A stretch of 64,000 bases of DNA from Silurus meridionalis (GCF_014805685.1 NC_060890.1:18430500-18494499); one strand, 5' to 3'. Shown: positions 12,768 to 26,304, numbered from the stretch's first letter. The notes: a model not told the origin generated them from the letters alone. Program-made: numbers and translations.

Positions 12768-13349
12768 ACTTTACTGAAGTATTTCTTTTTAGGGAGACTT
12801 TAATTTTCACTACATTTCAAAGTTTATTATCATACTTTTTACTCAACTACATTTTGCGAAATCAGTCATTCTTTTTTTTATTTATCAGTAGATATTAACT
12901 TAAGTGGTTGTGATCTTCTGAGTACAAATATACAGTTCAGCATCAATTCAACAGCAAGCAGAACATTTCAAGAGGAATAAATGATGGACGAAACTCCTGA
13001 CTCTAACTTGCCACAACACCTGTGGTCTTATTTGTACTTAATAGATATAAATCAGTGTTTGATTCATTAATATTATCCTATTAATAGATTGGTTTGCTAA
13101 GAGTAATGTTAGTCTTCTCACATAAACTGAGTTGAAGTAAGAGTCTTGTGATAAAATTGTGATAAAAATAGGAACATTATAACCCTAATAAATCATAGTA
13201 CTTGGATACTTAAGTACATGTGAAGGCGAATACTTTTGTACTTTTACTTAAGTGAAAGTTTAAAGGGAGCACTTTTACTTTTACTGAAGTCATATTTTGT
13301 CTCTACCTTTACTTAAGTACATGGTTTATGTACTTTGTCCACCACTGGT
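12768..13349. mobile_element. CAGTGGTGGAC-family element, one end missing
   Basis: It ends with ggtttatgtactttgtccac cactgg, as in 3176-3965. Its start (ctttactgaagtatttcttt ttagggagactttaattttc) matches inside the 57713 copy, so its outer left end is missing where the neighbouring element sits. Confidence 0.6.
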
Positions 13350-14764
13350 TGATTTCATATTTATATATAAAAAATTATTCAATTTGAGGTAAATCGGCTG
13401 TTGGCAGTAGCAAACACACTAGTAATTGATGGTGTTAAATAAGGGCAAGCTCATTCTGCCCCTTTGTTCTGGCTTGTCACAGACAGATAACATCAATGCA
13501 GTCACCAGCTAGTCCAGCATCAATAACAAGAAAGCCAATTAATATAATTCTATAGTTGGCCATTTCCAAGAGGCAAATCAATGTAACTGCATTGAACTGG
13601 AAACCCAAACAGCACCAGTGGCAGCTCAACATGTAAACAATGTAAACAATGATGATGTTTTGGATCACTGTTAGTGCACATTTAGTCAGGTGCTTTTTGG
13701 CTGAACAACACTCCCAAAAGTTTGCTTATGTCAGAATTAATCAAAAGAAGGAAGCCGTGTGAGGCAAACTTGAGCTCAATCTGGTCATCATGAGTGTGTG
13801 GAAATGTAAGAAATCATCACTTAACACTGGTTGAACCCAATCATTATATTTAGGGTTGGTCAAAATAGCACATGATCCAAAAAAAATATTGACCCAAATA
13901 GCAAGTTTTAGAACAAAGGTGCTCAGCAAGCGTTCCTGCAGAATCTTGCATCCATCTAAACAAACCAAAACGTAAGTAAATGAGTTTGAAAATCTTTTAC
14001 AGCCCTAGCAGTACATTAAAGTTAGAATATAAAAAAGTAGCATGTAGAATTCACAGTATGAAGGGTTTAATAACGAGTACAGTGTTCCTACTCTAACAAA
14101 CGAGGAAGTCTGAAAACGATTGCTTTGTAGATAATTTTCTTTTTTGAGTGATAAACTGGTCTTATGATTCTATTCATTACAGACCATTTTTGTCAAATGA
14201 AGAATAATGTCAGAATCCCTGGCCAGTGAACCACACACAGTGGCATTAAGTGCAGTAAATAGCATGCTATTGAGGTCATTACTTTGTTCTTTCTCCACTG
14301 AAATCATATTCCTGTGAAAAAAATGGCAACACAGGATCGGACACAGATGTGAAAGCAGAGTCATAACTAAGCTCTTCTACACGTTGTGATTGATTCTATG
14401 TTTATTGTCAGGCTTAGTGTTCAGCCCTGCTATGTGTTTTGCCCAAAGGGCACATGGAGGCAGCTTTAAAAGCAATAATGTTGTAGTACTAGCCTTGAGA
14501 CAGCACTGTCACTAGGTCTTTCAGTTCATCCTCCTTGTAAGCTGATGCATTTGTCTCTATATTAGAAGAGTTGCTCTTTTTTATACGTAATAAGTTTAAC
14601 ATTGTTGAAAATGTTGTCCCTATTTCAGATCAAGAACATTCTGAGTGAAATGTATGAATAAATGTCCTAATCGATTTCTAAACCTTTTTATTTAGACATT
14701 ATTTAAAACCACTATACAATATTTTGGAGCATAGTGATCATATTGAAATCACCAGTAAGGCTTT
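13350..14764. other. Intergenic DNA, nothing recognised
   Basis: AT-rich with no transposon ends seen. Confidence 0.4.
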
Positions 14765-15190
14765 TTTGTTTCAAAATGACTTTGACCATGGCATGGCTGT
14801 TGGTGCCAGACAGTCCAGTATGAACATTTCACACAAGTAATTCCCTAGGGTTGTGTCTCTTGAGTTTACACAGAATGGTGTGAAAACTCAAGAACACCCA
14901 GTGAGAGGCAGTCCTGCAGGTGAGTCCAGACTGGTTGAAGCTGAGAGGAAAATGGATATTGTAATTCAAACAGCTGCCCTTTACACCTGCAGTAAGCTGA
15001 AAAACAACTCCAAATGCACATCAAAGCTTGAGGTGGATGCAATACAACAGCCAAAGTACACATCAGGTTCTGTTCCTGTTAGTGAAGAACAAGAATCTGA
15101 GGCTACAGAAGGCACAGGATGACAGAAACTTTACAATTGATTATTGAATAATTTTTCCAGTCTTTTCCAATCTTTAACATTTTGGTTTCG
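14765..15190 (+). mobile_element. Tc1-like transposase fragment
   Basis: The plus strand reads as a decayed fish Tc1-like transposase: gttggtgccagacagtccag, an ORF at 14853-15122 with YTCSKLKNNSKCTSKLE and EEQESEATEGTG. No terminal repeats were recognised. Confidence 0.6.
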
Positions 15191-16399
15191 ATTAGCCTGT
15201 GCTTATGTTTATATGTACCAGATGACTCAAACTCAAAATGTACTGATTCGAAGATTTTAATACAATGCTAATGTACACTTTAGAAGGTATGTTTTCTCTG
15301 ATGCACTGTGTTGCACTGTGCACAGATTCGTTTTAATTCTGTGTTTAAAATTAATATCTCAGGATTTTAAAATGTACAGAGATATAACAATAATACATTT
15401 TCATGTGTCAACTTGATATGAACATTGAACCATTACAGCCTGTGTGTTTACAACCCAGCAAGGTTCATGTGATTTTTTTAACCTATAGGTTAGGTTTAAA
15501 AAAGAAAATGAACCAAGCATGTTGGGTCAGCATCCTAAACCTCCTGAATTATACAGGTATGATATATGGGGTGTTTTCCATCCTAACAAGTTAATACTGC
15601 AGGTATATAAAATAATATTTGGATGTTTACGTTGCATTTTTTACCATTTTAAGATATTCTTTTGGCCAATAATAAATAATTTCAAATAAGCCTAAACAAA
15701 AATGGATATAATTTGCAAATTAAAAGTGAAGAGTGCATTGGCATAAATTTTGAAGTCCATTTGCATTTTGCCTGAACATAAGTTTAAGGTTCATGAACAG
15801 ACGTCAAATTCAGTTATTTTCTGGAGGCTCTTCCATGCAGTGTTGATGTGAATTTAAGAAAGTACATGACCTACTTAAGCAGAAGAGAGAGGGAAAGGAT
15901 CCATGTGATCATTGGATCCTGGAGGGTTTGAACATAACAGACCGTACATTGATTATTCACTTATGAACTCTTGTCAATACTGAATTCCAGTCTCCCCTCC
16001 CTGCTGTCAGCAACTCTAATTCACTAACATACACCTATAGCCTGTGGCATCACAGCAAACTGAATATAATTAACTGGGCTACATACACTGAATAGCTTTG
16101 CTCTTGTTTTTGCCCTGAGGTCTAAAATATGCAGTGTCCTTAAATGAATTGGTGCTTCTTGTTAAAAAGTATTGGGTGATGTCAGAGAAATCATTGCCAT
16201 AAACTAAAATAAGCCAACATTTTCCTTCAATGCTGCCATTTTATTTGTATTCAAGGTCTGGGCAGTAGTTGGGTGTTCCCAGATGCCTCATACCACATTA
16301 ATTATTTTTATATTTCAAATACTAATTAGCAATTTATAACAGTTGCATTTAGTCCACTAATCTGTTTGGATGAGCAGAATGCAATTTTTCTTACTCTAA
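15191..16399. other. Intergenic DNA, nothing recognised
   Basis: AT-rich with no element recognised. Confidence 0.4.
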
Positions 16400-16830
16400 C
16401 CACACTAGTGGTTTAACCACAAGCTTGGTTTAAAGGCCAAAATAGCCGGTGGGAAGAAGCTTTCTTGCTTGTTGGCCTCCATGGAATTAAAGTGATTTCC
16501 TGACTGCAACAGATAGAAGAGTCCATTGTTTGGATGGCTCAGGTCCTTCACAATGTTCCTGGACATTGTCCAGCACTGCTTGCTGCAGATAGAGTGAAGG
16601 TCAGGGAGCTCAGTGCGGATGGCTTGGTCAGCTGATCGCTCCACCCTCAAGAGAACTGTTAGTGCTGTTCTAAAAACAGGCTGTGATGTTTCCTATCAGG
16701 ATGTTCTCGATGCTACAAGTGTAAATGTGCCTTTAAAGGCAGTTAAAACTTTAAAGGTGGTAAAGACACTGATTAACCTTATTCACCAGGGTGTGGATGT
16801 GACAGAATCATAACAAGTCCTGTATGATTT
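16400..16830 (-). mobile_element. L2/Rex1-like LINE fragment, reversed
   Basis: The minus strand reads RNIVKDLSHPNNGLFYLLQS and ESFFPPAILAFK, the same ORF region as at 525-743. Plus-strand text such as aggatgttctcgatgctaca fits the preceding part of such elements. It is decayed. Confidence 0.6.
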
Positions 16831-18631
16831 TTATCCACTGGGATATTATTATAAATGGGTTGCTTCATGCTGAAGACCACTATCAACTCCTTTTTCTTGA
16901 TATTGTTAGGTGAAAATTGTTTTCCTGGCTTTTCATTACCACCTGCTAGACCATCTTATCATTATCAGAAATCAACTGTGTCAGAAGAAAACTTGACAAT
17001 TGTGGTTAGAAGTAGCCATACAGTCAAAAGTGTGTTTGCTCACAAATACTGCTTCAATAAATAGAAGATCCACGAACACTGGAACTGGCTAAGTCCACGG
17101 TCCTCCAACTGGATGGTGAGTTTGGTCGGAATTATAGTGTTGAATGATGAACTAGTCAATATTTCAACATGTTTTCACTTCCTGGTGTCCAGATCACTCA
17201 GGGCTATGTGTAGGAGGACTGTGATGGCGTCATTAGATGATTAAATGTGGCTGAATGCAAACTGTAATAGGTCCAGGGTGTCAGGTAATAAAAAGCTGAT
17301 GAAGACATGAGGAAGGCTCTGACCAGCCATTTAAAACATCTTCTTACAATTGATGGATGATAGTCACTGAGTTAGGCAGGCTGGGGTTTATTTAGTACAG
17401 AAACAATAATGAACTGTTTAAAGCAAGTGAGGATTAAAGACAGTTACAGAGAGGTTTTATATCTCTAATCACTGGTTCCTGCCATAGATGACCCGTCAGG
17501 TTTTGCTGCCTTCCTAGTGCATACTTTGGAAAGCCACGAGATTATGTTCTCCAAGAAAAGAATCTCAAAAGAAATTCTCAATCTGACACACACTATAATC
17601 TAAATAACAAGAAGTTGTATACAGCATAGAACCATTTCCACTCCAAAATGAATTGGCAATAAAAAAAGAACAATGCTCTGGTAAAAATTTATACATAACT
17701 ATTAGACTGCGTTGCAAAAATGTCTCTGACCACCCCCAAAGCCTGTGGCTCATGTCCAAATCATCAGCTTGCTTCACTGCTCAGCAGTGGGAATAATTGG
17801 CTTTTTGAATGCTCACTGCAAGAGATTCCCAGATTTGTGGAAAAATGTTTTATATTCTCCTTCTTTTGCATCATTGTGCTTGAGGAGCAGTGTATGTTTA
17901 GTTGAAAGTTATGTGATAAACTTTCGGTTACTCTTAAATACCTGAGCCTGACAGACTTGCTGAGCTAAAAGAATACAAAAAAGATGCAACAGTGACATAT
18001 TTTCAGAAAATCGGACGGCACATAATTAGAATAGAGAACAAAAGAGTATATTTCTCAGCAAGACCCAAATAAACCAAACTAAACTCAATTCATTTTAAAA
18101 ATGCTGCTAGTTAAAAAGCTGTTTACCTTAATTGGAAAGTCAAGAAATTAATTCTGTTTTGTGACATTTCACAAGCTCAGTGGCAAAGTGATAGCCGAGC
18201 AAACAATGTTGCTTAGCAGCATAATTACATTGCGGTATGGAGATTTATTTATTTATTTTAACTTTCTGCTTATCTAAATGACGGTGCCAGATTTGATCGT
18301 TACCAACTCTGGTGCAATACCATAAAAGCAATGTGATCATTAGATGTACGATGACTTAAATAGCCATTTAAACACTTGCAATTAGTCTTGCTAATTGCAA
18401 CAAATGAATACGTTTCCACAGAAACACTGGACTGTTTTGAAATAAAACTGCCCTCAATTTCTCAACATAATGGTTATGAGCCCTTATTAACCCGTATTAT
18501 CCTTCTGCCTGTAACAAGTTTATTCTCACAAGGGCAGGAATTTTGTGTGTCGTTTCTGTCTGCCACTTTATACAACGCTGAAGCAAGAGTGTGTATACAA
18601 TTTCAAGCATCACAGGATGTGCCCATGGTTT
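16831..18631. other. Intergenic DNA, nothing certain
   Basis: The first ~500 bp may continue the LINE remnant at 16400-16830 but cannot be read with confidence. The remainder is plain AT-rich sequence. Confidence 0.35.
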
Positions 18632-18700
18632 CTTACATTTACATTTACATTTGCGGCATTTAGCAGACGCCCTTATCCAGAGCGACGTACAAACGTGCTT
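18632..18700 (-). mobile_element. SINE 3' fragment
   Basis: Only the catttacatttgcggcattt agcagacgcccttatccagag end of the family at 4315-4503 is present. Confidence 0.6.
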
Positions 18701-19333
18701 TAAATCTCTAGTAGTGAATAAATCTACACTGGTACGCAAGAATACAAACTCAATATAAATATAACTCGAATTCTACAAACTTGGAAAGTGCTAATTTAGG
18801 TGCTAATTCTTACAATCTTGCAAGCAGAAAGAACAGGCGCAAGCTCTGAAAACTTTGCTAACAGTACAGAGTTTACTGTACAGAACTGCAATTAATATGA
18901 ACAGCTGTGCTATAGTGTGAGCAGATGAAAACCACAACAATGATGAATAATAATGAATGAATAATGAATATCGGGTATCACACAGATCCTGGTGAGTCTG
19001 ATAGGTTTGTGTTCTGAGTCTGGTTGCTCTCAAGCTTTCTTTCTGGTATTGTCTCAGGAAGTGTTTCCTGAACACTGGCTCACTCACTAGGATAAAATTT
19101 TAGCAATAAAATTATTGGGATAAATTGTATTGAATAGATTTCTGTAACATTTAAATAAATACATTTCTGTAAATTGGATATACTGTAAATAGCATTGATT
19201 TGAGTTTAAACGTGCTTATAATGTAAGGTGAAAAAAAAACATTGTACATTTTATATTTTGTAAATTTACACAACTATCTCATTTGTGTAGGCATGTAAAA
19301 AAAAACAAAAAAACAACAACAACAACAGTTAGA
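18701..19333. other. Intergenic DNA, nothing recognised
   Basis: Short AT-rich spacer between the SINE fragment and a Tc1-like element. Confidence 0.4.
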
Positions 19334-20161
19334 TACACTATATTGCCAAAGGTATTCACTCACCCATCCAAATTATTAAATTCAGGTGTTCCAATCACTT
19401 CCATGATTACAGGTGTATAAAATCAAGCACATGGGCACGCAGAGCGCTTCTACAAACATTTGTAAAAGAATGGGTCGCTCTCAGAAGCTCAGTGAATTCC
19501 AGCGTGGTACCGTGATTGGATTCCACCTGTGCAATAAATCCAGTCGTGAAATTTTCTCGCTACTAAATATTCCACAGTAAACTGTTAGTGGTATTATAAC
19601 AAAGTGGAAGCAATTAGGAAGGACAGCAATTCAGCCACGAAGTGTTAGGCCATGTAAAATCACAGGGCGGGTCAGTGGATGCTGAGACGCATAGTGCACA
19701 GTGGTCACCAACTTTCTGCAGTGTCAATAGCTACAGACCTCCAAACTTGTGGCATTCAGATTAGCTGAAGAACAGTGCTTAGAGTGCTCCATGGAATGGG
19801 TTTCCATGGTCGAGCAGCTGCATCCAAGCCTTACATCAACAAGTGCAATGGAAAGCATCGGGTGCAGTGGTGTAAAACACATCGCCACTGGACTCTAGAG
19901 CAATTAGAGCGGAGACTGCGATCCAGGCCTTTTCGTCCAACATCAGTGTCTGACCTCACAAATGCGCTACTGAAAGAATGGTCAAAAATTCCCATGAACA
20001 CACTCCTAAACCTTGTGTAAAGCCTTTCCTAAAGAGTTGAAGCTATTGTAGCTGCAAAGGGCCAACATCATATTAAACCCTATGGATTAAGATTTAGATG
20101 TTACTCAAGTTAATTTGCATGTGAAGGCAGACGAGCGAATACTTTTGGCATGGACACTTTA
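19334..20161 (+). mobile_element. Tc1-like element, internally deleted
   Basis: The left end is tacactatattgccaaaggt attcactcaccc and the right end gacgagcgaatacttttggc atggacac. The plus strand retains the helix-turn-helix start (GRSQKLSEFQRGTVIGFHLC) with in-frame stops, then jumps to sequence near the C terminus. The middle of the DDE domain is lost. Confidence 0.82.
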
Positions 20162-20198
20162 AGGAAAATTTACACAAATCCCTTTCTTGTAATCCATG

Positions 20199-21684
20199 TA
20201 TATATATCTCTGCATCTCAATAAATTAGAATATCATTGAAATGTTTATTTATTTTAGTAAGTCAATACAAAAAATGTAACTTGTATATAATATAGATTGA
20301 TCACACAAACTGATATATTTCAAGTGTTTATTTCTTTTAATTTTGATGATTATGAAAACACAAAATTCATCATCTCAGAAAACGTTATTGTGAAAAATAT
20401 TGTGAAAAAGTTCAATATTGGAGACTCGTGGTGTCACACTCTAATCAGCTCATTAAATCCAAACACCTGCAAAGGTTTCCTGAGCCTTTAAATGGTGTTT
20501 CAGTCTCAGACAATCATTGACACCCTGCACATGGACTGTAAGACACAAAAGGTCATCGCTAAAGAAGCTGCTGTTCACAGAATGCTGTATCCAAGCACAT
20601 TAATGGAAAGTTGAATGGAAGTATGTGGAAGAAAAAGGTAAAACAAAGACCATTCAAGAATTTGGGGGAGATTCACAAAGAGTAGACTGCAGCTGGAGTC
20701 TGTGTTTTAAGAGCCACCACACACAGACGTATCCATGGGCTACAACTGTCGCATTCTTTGTGTTGAGCCGTTCCTGAACCAAAGACAACGTCAGAGGTGT
20801 CTTACCTGGGCAAAGGACAAAAAGCCAAAGTCATCTTTTCAGAAGAAAGTAAAGAAAATGTAACAGTTCATTTGGAAATCAAGGTCCCAGAGTCTGTAAG
20901 AAGAGAGAAGAGGCACAGAATCCACTGTAAGGTTTGCACAGTTAGTGGTGGTTTGGGGAGTCATATCATCTGCTGGTGTTGGTCCACTGTGTTTTATCAA
21001 GTCCAAGGTCAGCACAGCCATCTACCTGAAGGTTTTAGAGCACTTCATACTTCCTTCTGCTGACCAGCTTTATGGAGATGCTGATTTCAATTTCCAGCAA
21101 GATTTGGCACCTGCCCACACTGCCAAAAGCACCAAAAGTTGGTTAAATGACCATGGTGTTTGTGTGCTTGACTGGCCAGCAAACTCACCAGATCTGAACC
21201 CCATAGAGAATCTATTGGGTATTGTTAAGAGGAAAATGAGAAACAAAAGACCAAAAAAATGCAGATGAGCTGAAGGCCACTGTCAAAGAACCTGAGCATC
21301 CATACCACCTCAGCGGTTCCACAGACTGATCACCTTTCATGCCATGCTGAAATAAGGCAGTAATTAAAGCAAAACTAGCTCCTACCAAGTATTGAGTACA
21401 TATACAGTAAATGAACATACTTTTCAGAAGGCCAACAATTCACTACAATTTAAAAAAAAATTTTGTCTTATGAAGTATGATAATTTGTTGAGAATTTCTG
21501 TGAATTGGTGGGTTTTTGTAAATTTTGTGCCAAAATCAAAATTAAAAGAAATAAACACTTGAAATATATCAGTCTGTGTGTGATGAATGTATATAATATA
21601 GGAGTTTCACTTTTTGTATTGAAGTACTGAAACAAATCATCTTTTTAATGATATTTTTATTTATGAGATGCACCTGCATATATA
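20199..21684 (+). mobile_element. Tc1-like element copy 2, nearly full length, pseudogenised
   Basis: Both terminal repeats are present: left tatatatctctgcatctcaa taaattagaatatc, right gatatttttatttatgagat gcacctgcatata. A broken transposase runs along the plus strand; the clearest part is at 20945-21268. It has the second catalytic Asp in FQQDLAPAHTAKS and the third residue in [10 protein letters not shown], with Leu where Trp is usual. Frameshifts separate the parts. It is decayed and not active. Confidence 0.85.
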
Positions 21685-21695
21685 TTTTTTCTAGG

Positions 21696-21696
<1 letters not shown>

Positions 21697-21782
<86 letters not shown>
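21697..21782. repeat. (TG)n-(TA)n compound array
   Basis: A short GT run is followed by about 35 TA units. It lies between Tc1 copy 20199-21684 and the MITE at 21783. Confidence 0.95.
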
Positions 21783-21789
<7 letters not shown>

Positions 21790-22046
21790 TACAGACCAAA
21801 AGTTTGGACACACCTTCTCATTCAAAGAGTTTTCTTTATTTTCATGACTATGAAAATTGTAGAGTCACACTGAAGGCATCAAGGGCTATTTGACCAAGAA
21901 GGAGAGTGATGGGGTGCTGCGCCAGATGACCTGGCCTCCACAGTCACCGGACCTGAACCCAATCGAGATGGTTTAGGGGTGAGCTGAAAATAAAGAAAAC
22001 TCTTTGAATGAGAAGGTGTGTCCAAACTTTTGGTCTGTACTGTGTA
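21783..22046. mobile_element. Tc1-derived MITE with perfect 60-bp inverted repeats
   Basis: The first 60 bases after the TA (cacagtacagaccaaaagtt ... tctttattttca) are an exact inverse of the last 60 before the closing TA. TA flanks both ends. About 140 bp of interior keep a scrap of transposase, including the codons for DLNPIE at about 21951-21968. Perfect repeats suggest recent movement or gene conversion. Confidence 0.9.
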
Positions 22047-23519
22047 TATATCTTAACCTTATTCTTATACTTTGTTATACTATACTTAATACTTATACAT
22101 TATACTTATTTTATGAATTCTTATTATTATTCTTTATTTATTCATCTTAGAACAGATGAGTATTTACATTTTTTTTAATAAATTAGTCTTATTGTTTTTG
22201 CATGTTAAAGATGATGCCTAATTCTAAACCAATGGGTCTTAACAGAGAGAGGTTTTCGAAGGTTTCAGACACCTGTGTCAGGCTTACTCACAGCAGACTC
22301 ATGTATAGTGAGTCACCACCAATTGTTTGGAGTGTGTACGGAAGTGTTGGGGTTAAGGCGATAATTTAGAATGTGAGTTTCTACGTTTGGGTGCACATGT
22401 TGCAGCGGCACATTGCATTGAAGGAGAGCAAAGCAGCTGAGAAACCCATGGCAACAACTTCACTCCTCAGTGAAACACACCCACAAAGACAAACAAAGAA
22501 TCTGTATTAAAATAATGAAACGTTGTGTCATGCCACTATGCCGGAAATAATGAGCAGGAATAAAAAATACAGTTTTAACAAATGTCAAGGTTTATCCTGT
22601 GTTACTTTACTCTGCAGTTATAACTGAACAAAAGACCACACTTTAAGCAGTTACCTTTGTCAAAAAAAATGAGCTATTCAGGAGGAAAACTTTGCAGAAA
22701 ACATGGCACTCTACTGAGGAATAGAAATAAACCTGAAATTAAGATTGATTTTTCTAACTGTGGTCACCAGAACAACTTGCACACACCAGTAATGTCACAT
22801 GACTTCACTTGAAATGACATTCAACTAAACCATGAAAAAATAGTCTGCATAGAATCTAATATTTTGAGACAAAGTATTTGGGAATAAAGTAGAATATTTT
22901 TTTGCAAGCCTATGTTAATACAGTAATATGCAGTAAAAATCATAGCTTTTTTTATTTTTATTACATAAAGTAACACTTAAAATGTTTCTAACATTAAATT
23001 GGTCAGATATCATCATCTGGCGATTTTCTACCTTGTGTGTAAACAGCTTCAGGCTTTTTATTTTTTTGTCAACGTTCTTTATTTGTCCATCATAGTTACT
23101 GAGCGTGTTAGTGTTAATTTGACTGGATGTAAACCAAGTGTCGTTCTCTACAGAATCGAGCCTAATGAATTATGTTTATAACATACGCTGGCAGTTCCTG
23201 GTTTTAGTTATTAGCATATTTGATCTATTCTGAGCACCTATAATTGATGAATGAGTGTTAAAAATTATTCATGAGTGTTTTACTGTCAATTGTGATAGAT
23301 CATCTAATTTTTACAACAGCACTGTTGGATTTGCAAATTTGACTGGTCAGAAGGTGATTAATGTTCTGTAACTTCAGCTCTGACATTTCAATTCAAATTA
23401 CACTGACATGATGAAATTTTCTGTAATAAGATGTCTATTTAACATTTATGGAAGGATTTCCACCACGGGAAAGTCATCAGGACAGCAGACCCATCGTTTC
23501 CAATTAACATAATGAGCTC
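22047..23519. other. Intergenic DNA, nothing recognised
   Basis: AT-rich with no ORF or repeat family recognised. Confidence 0.4.
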
Positions 23520-24590
23520 TTTATTTATTTTTATTACTTTTTAATATACGCTATATGTGTACCGAATGCAATTTCCTTTTTACGTGCAGTTCAAATATAG
23601 TTAAAATCTAAGTTTCCTCAGGAACGTATAAAGTGGCAGACCGCAAGTTTGTTTAGTCTCTGCCTCGCACTTTGATCATTATTTTAAAATAATTTTAAAC
23701 TTGAAAACATACACAAAAATGCCAGAGGTACTAAAAAAAAAAAAACCTACCAAACAAGAGTTTGTGCAATGTCACTGTGGCATTTCCGTACCGGAAATAA
23801 GATTTGTTTTCGCACATGCATGAAAACGCTAAAGAATCAGTAGTGCTAGCTATACTCCCTGGTTAGTGGCTAACATTAGCGCTATGGATTCAAGATTTTT
23901 TATTTGTCACATAGTTACACGCAACTTGCAGTGAAATGAAAAAAAGAAAGAAAAAAAAAGGAGAAATTCTGAATTCATAGTGCTAGCATTAGCCGCTAGC
24001 CACTTCCTGGTTAGCGGGTAACGCTAGTGCTATTGATTCTTTAGCGTTTTATCTCCAGCTTAAGAATTTCTCTTAAAAGTAGAAAATCCTGATAAGTCTG
24101 CATATTGAGGGTGTGAATGAATGAAGGATGGAAGAAATGAAGACATTTGTTTATGCATGCTAAACAAATGTCTTAAGTAGTTGATATATTTACAAAATTA
24201 AATATTAAATGTAAAAACACACGCTTATTTACACATCTGTATTACCCAAATGGGGGCTAATAAATGTAAACTATTTAATTTTTTCATTTATTTAATTTTA
24301 TTTAATCAATTACATTTGTGCCAATTTATTCATTACTCAATGTAATCAATATAATAAAGTGTATTGCTGTGGATTTATAAAGTGGATAAAGTGGATTTAT
24401 TCTTTATATATATATATATATACAATTTTATATTATTTAAGCAAGAAGGCATTTTATTTAAAATTGTTTTAAAATTGTAAACTGTTCAAATGTTAATGAT
24501 CACAAACATTAATAAACTGCGTTAATAAAAAATGACAAGCAATTTTGTTTTGCATTTCTTTTGTATACCGTTACACCGTTACATGTTATT
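23520..24590. repeat. Unclassified interspersed repeat, copy 2 (inverted)
   Basis: It reads ttccgtaccggaaataagat then cgcacatgcatgaaaacgct aaagaatc, the inverse of copy 1. It contains doubled GCTAGC/TTAGC palindromic blocks at about 23845-23885 and 23980-24030, separated by a short SINE-like scrap (23890-23960). It ends gtataccgttacaccgttac at about 24565-24585. Confidence 0.5.
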
Positions 24591-26304
24591 CTCCAGGGAT
24601 TTTCACACTCAACCCCACTATAGATTTTACACACAAAAATTGTGGAAAACAACATATTGTGTGTGGTAAGAACAACTTGAGAAACATCTGAGAAGAATGT
24701 CCAGATTAGTCTGAGCAGACAGGAAGTGTATAGTAACTAATAATTTATATGCAACCTTGAAGAAATGCATTTTCCAATCTTTAGCTGTCCAGTAGTTAAA
24801 TTTGTGTTTTTGAATTATTCATCATCACAAATCATTCTTGTTCACTTTTATGTACTTAGATTGTTTTTATTGTTTTTAGTGTAAAACATGTGGCTGCTAT
24901 GAAGGTTTTTCCTGCTTTGTAAAACTGCTTTGGAGTGTGGGCTGTAAAAGAGCGCGTCAATCGATGAATGTATTGAATAAGGTTCAGTGTGAACGTGGGC
25001 TAAATTTGAATCCTTTCTTATGACCTTTGGTCCTCAGTTATGACCAAAACTATACAGCACTGACTAAAATTACTTTTCTGAAAATAAACACATGAGATCT
25101 TCTCTTTGCGGATTGGAACATTTAAATTTTAATTTTGGATAATTAACTTGCCATTTTTTAATGAATTTATTGAAAGAATAAAACAATAATTTACTTGTAA
25201 TCAAAATAAAACAATAATTTTTAATTTTTAAAACACACCAACTGGCGCCATCTACCGTTGCAATGATGTAACTTACAGAACAGGTCTCTTCACGAATCAG
25301 AGTCTCGAATCATTTTGGGTGAGCACGTGCCCACAAAATTCCAATTCCTGGTGTCCTGGGTCTTTCTTTTTTTAGTGATATGTGCATGATGACATGCTGT
25401 TCTCCTCACCAAGGGTGCGATCATTTTAGTTACTATATTCTACTCATACAGCTCTTACAAATCTTACATATTTCTTTTTTTTTTTTTTGTACCATTCTTG
25501 GGAAAAAAAATTCTGGTGAGTGTAAAAATCCAAAATCAACAAATCTGAAAAACTTCAACCAGCCCATCTGATACTAACAACATATCATGGTTAAAGTCCC
25601 ACTGATCAAACTTTTTTTTTCATTCTGATGCTTGATGCTAACTGAAGCTCTTGACTTGTATCTGCATTATTTTATGCACTGCGGTGGAGCCACATGGCTG
25701 ATGAGATAACTGCATAAATGAGCAGGTGTACAGGCGTTTCTATAAAGCGTGTTACTTCGCATTGTCTGATGTTACACCACCATGTCTTTGATTATTTTAA
25801 GACAAATATACACACAACATCATTATTGTGAGAGTTTCAACATTCCACAAAAAGCTGTAAAATGCACATCTCTAACACAGCAGATTTTTTTTTATTACAT
25901 GCTCTGAGCATCTGAAAAGCTTCATACAAGTTTTTGGATATTCTGACAAATCACACACATTATATAAGAATAGTATAATTTGGTCAACATAATGCTAGCC
26001 AATTTTGATTACTAATTAGCTGGTGGGAATGTGTAGAGAGAACTGACAACAGACACCAATGACAATACCACAGTGTGGCGCTGTTTCACCGAAGTGTTAT
26101 TCTATTTACAGTTACTCTTACCTACCTTCTGATCTGTTGATACCACTGAGTTTTGATCACGAGCTAAACGTCATATTATATATAATATATGATTGCTGTC
26201 AGTCTAATGGATTAATGCTATTGATTCAGTGTTGATAGTAGGAATAATAATGATTGAATAGACAAGTCACAGACTCAGCAGGCAGTTGTGCAGCACCCTT
26301 GCTG
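24591..26304. other. Intergenic DNA downstream of usp54
   Basis: AT-rich spacer between the predicted usp54 polyadenylation site and the repeat at 23520-24590. No exon of a neighbouring gene was seen. Confidence 0.4.

Noticed and set aside
14853..15122. 89-codon open frame as a novel small protein
   Set aside because: Its sequence matches decayed fish Tc1-like transposase DNA read in one frame.
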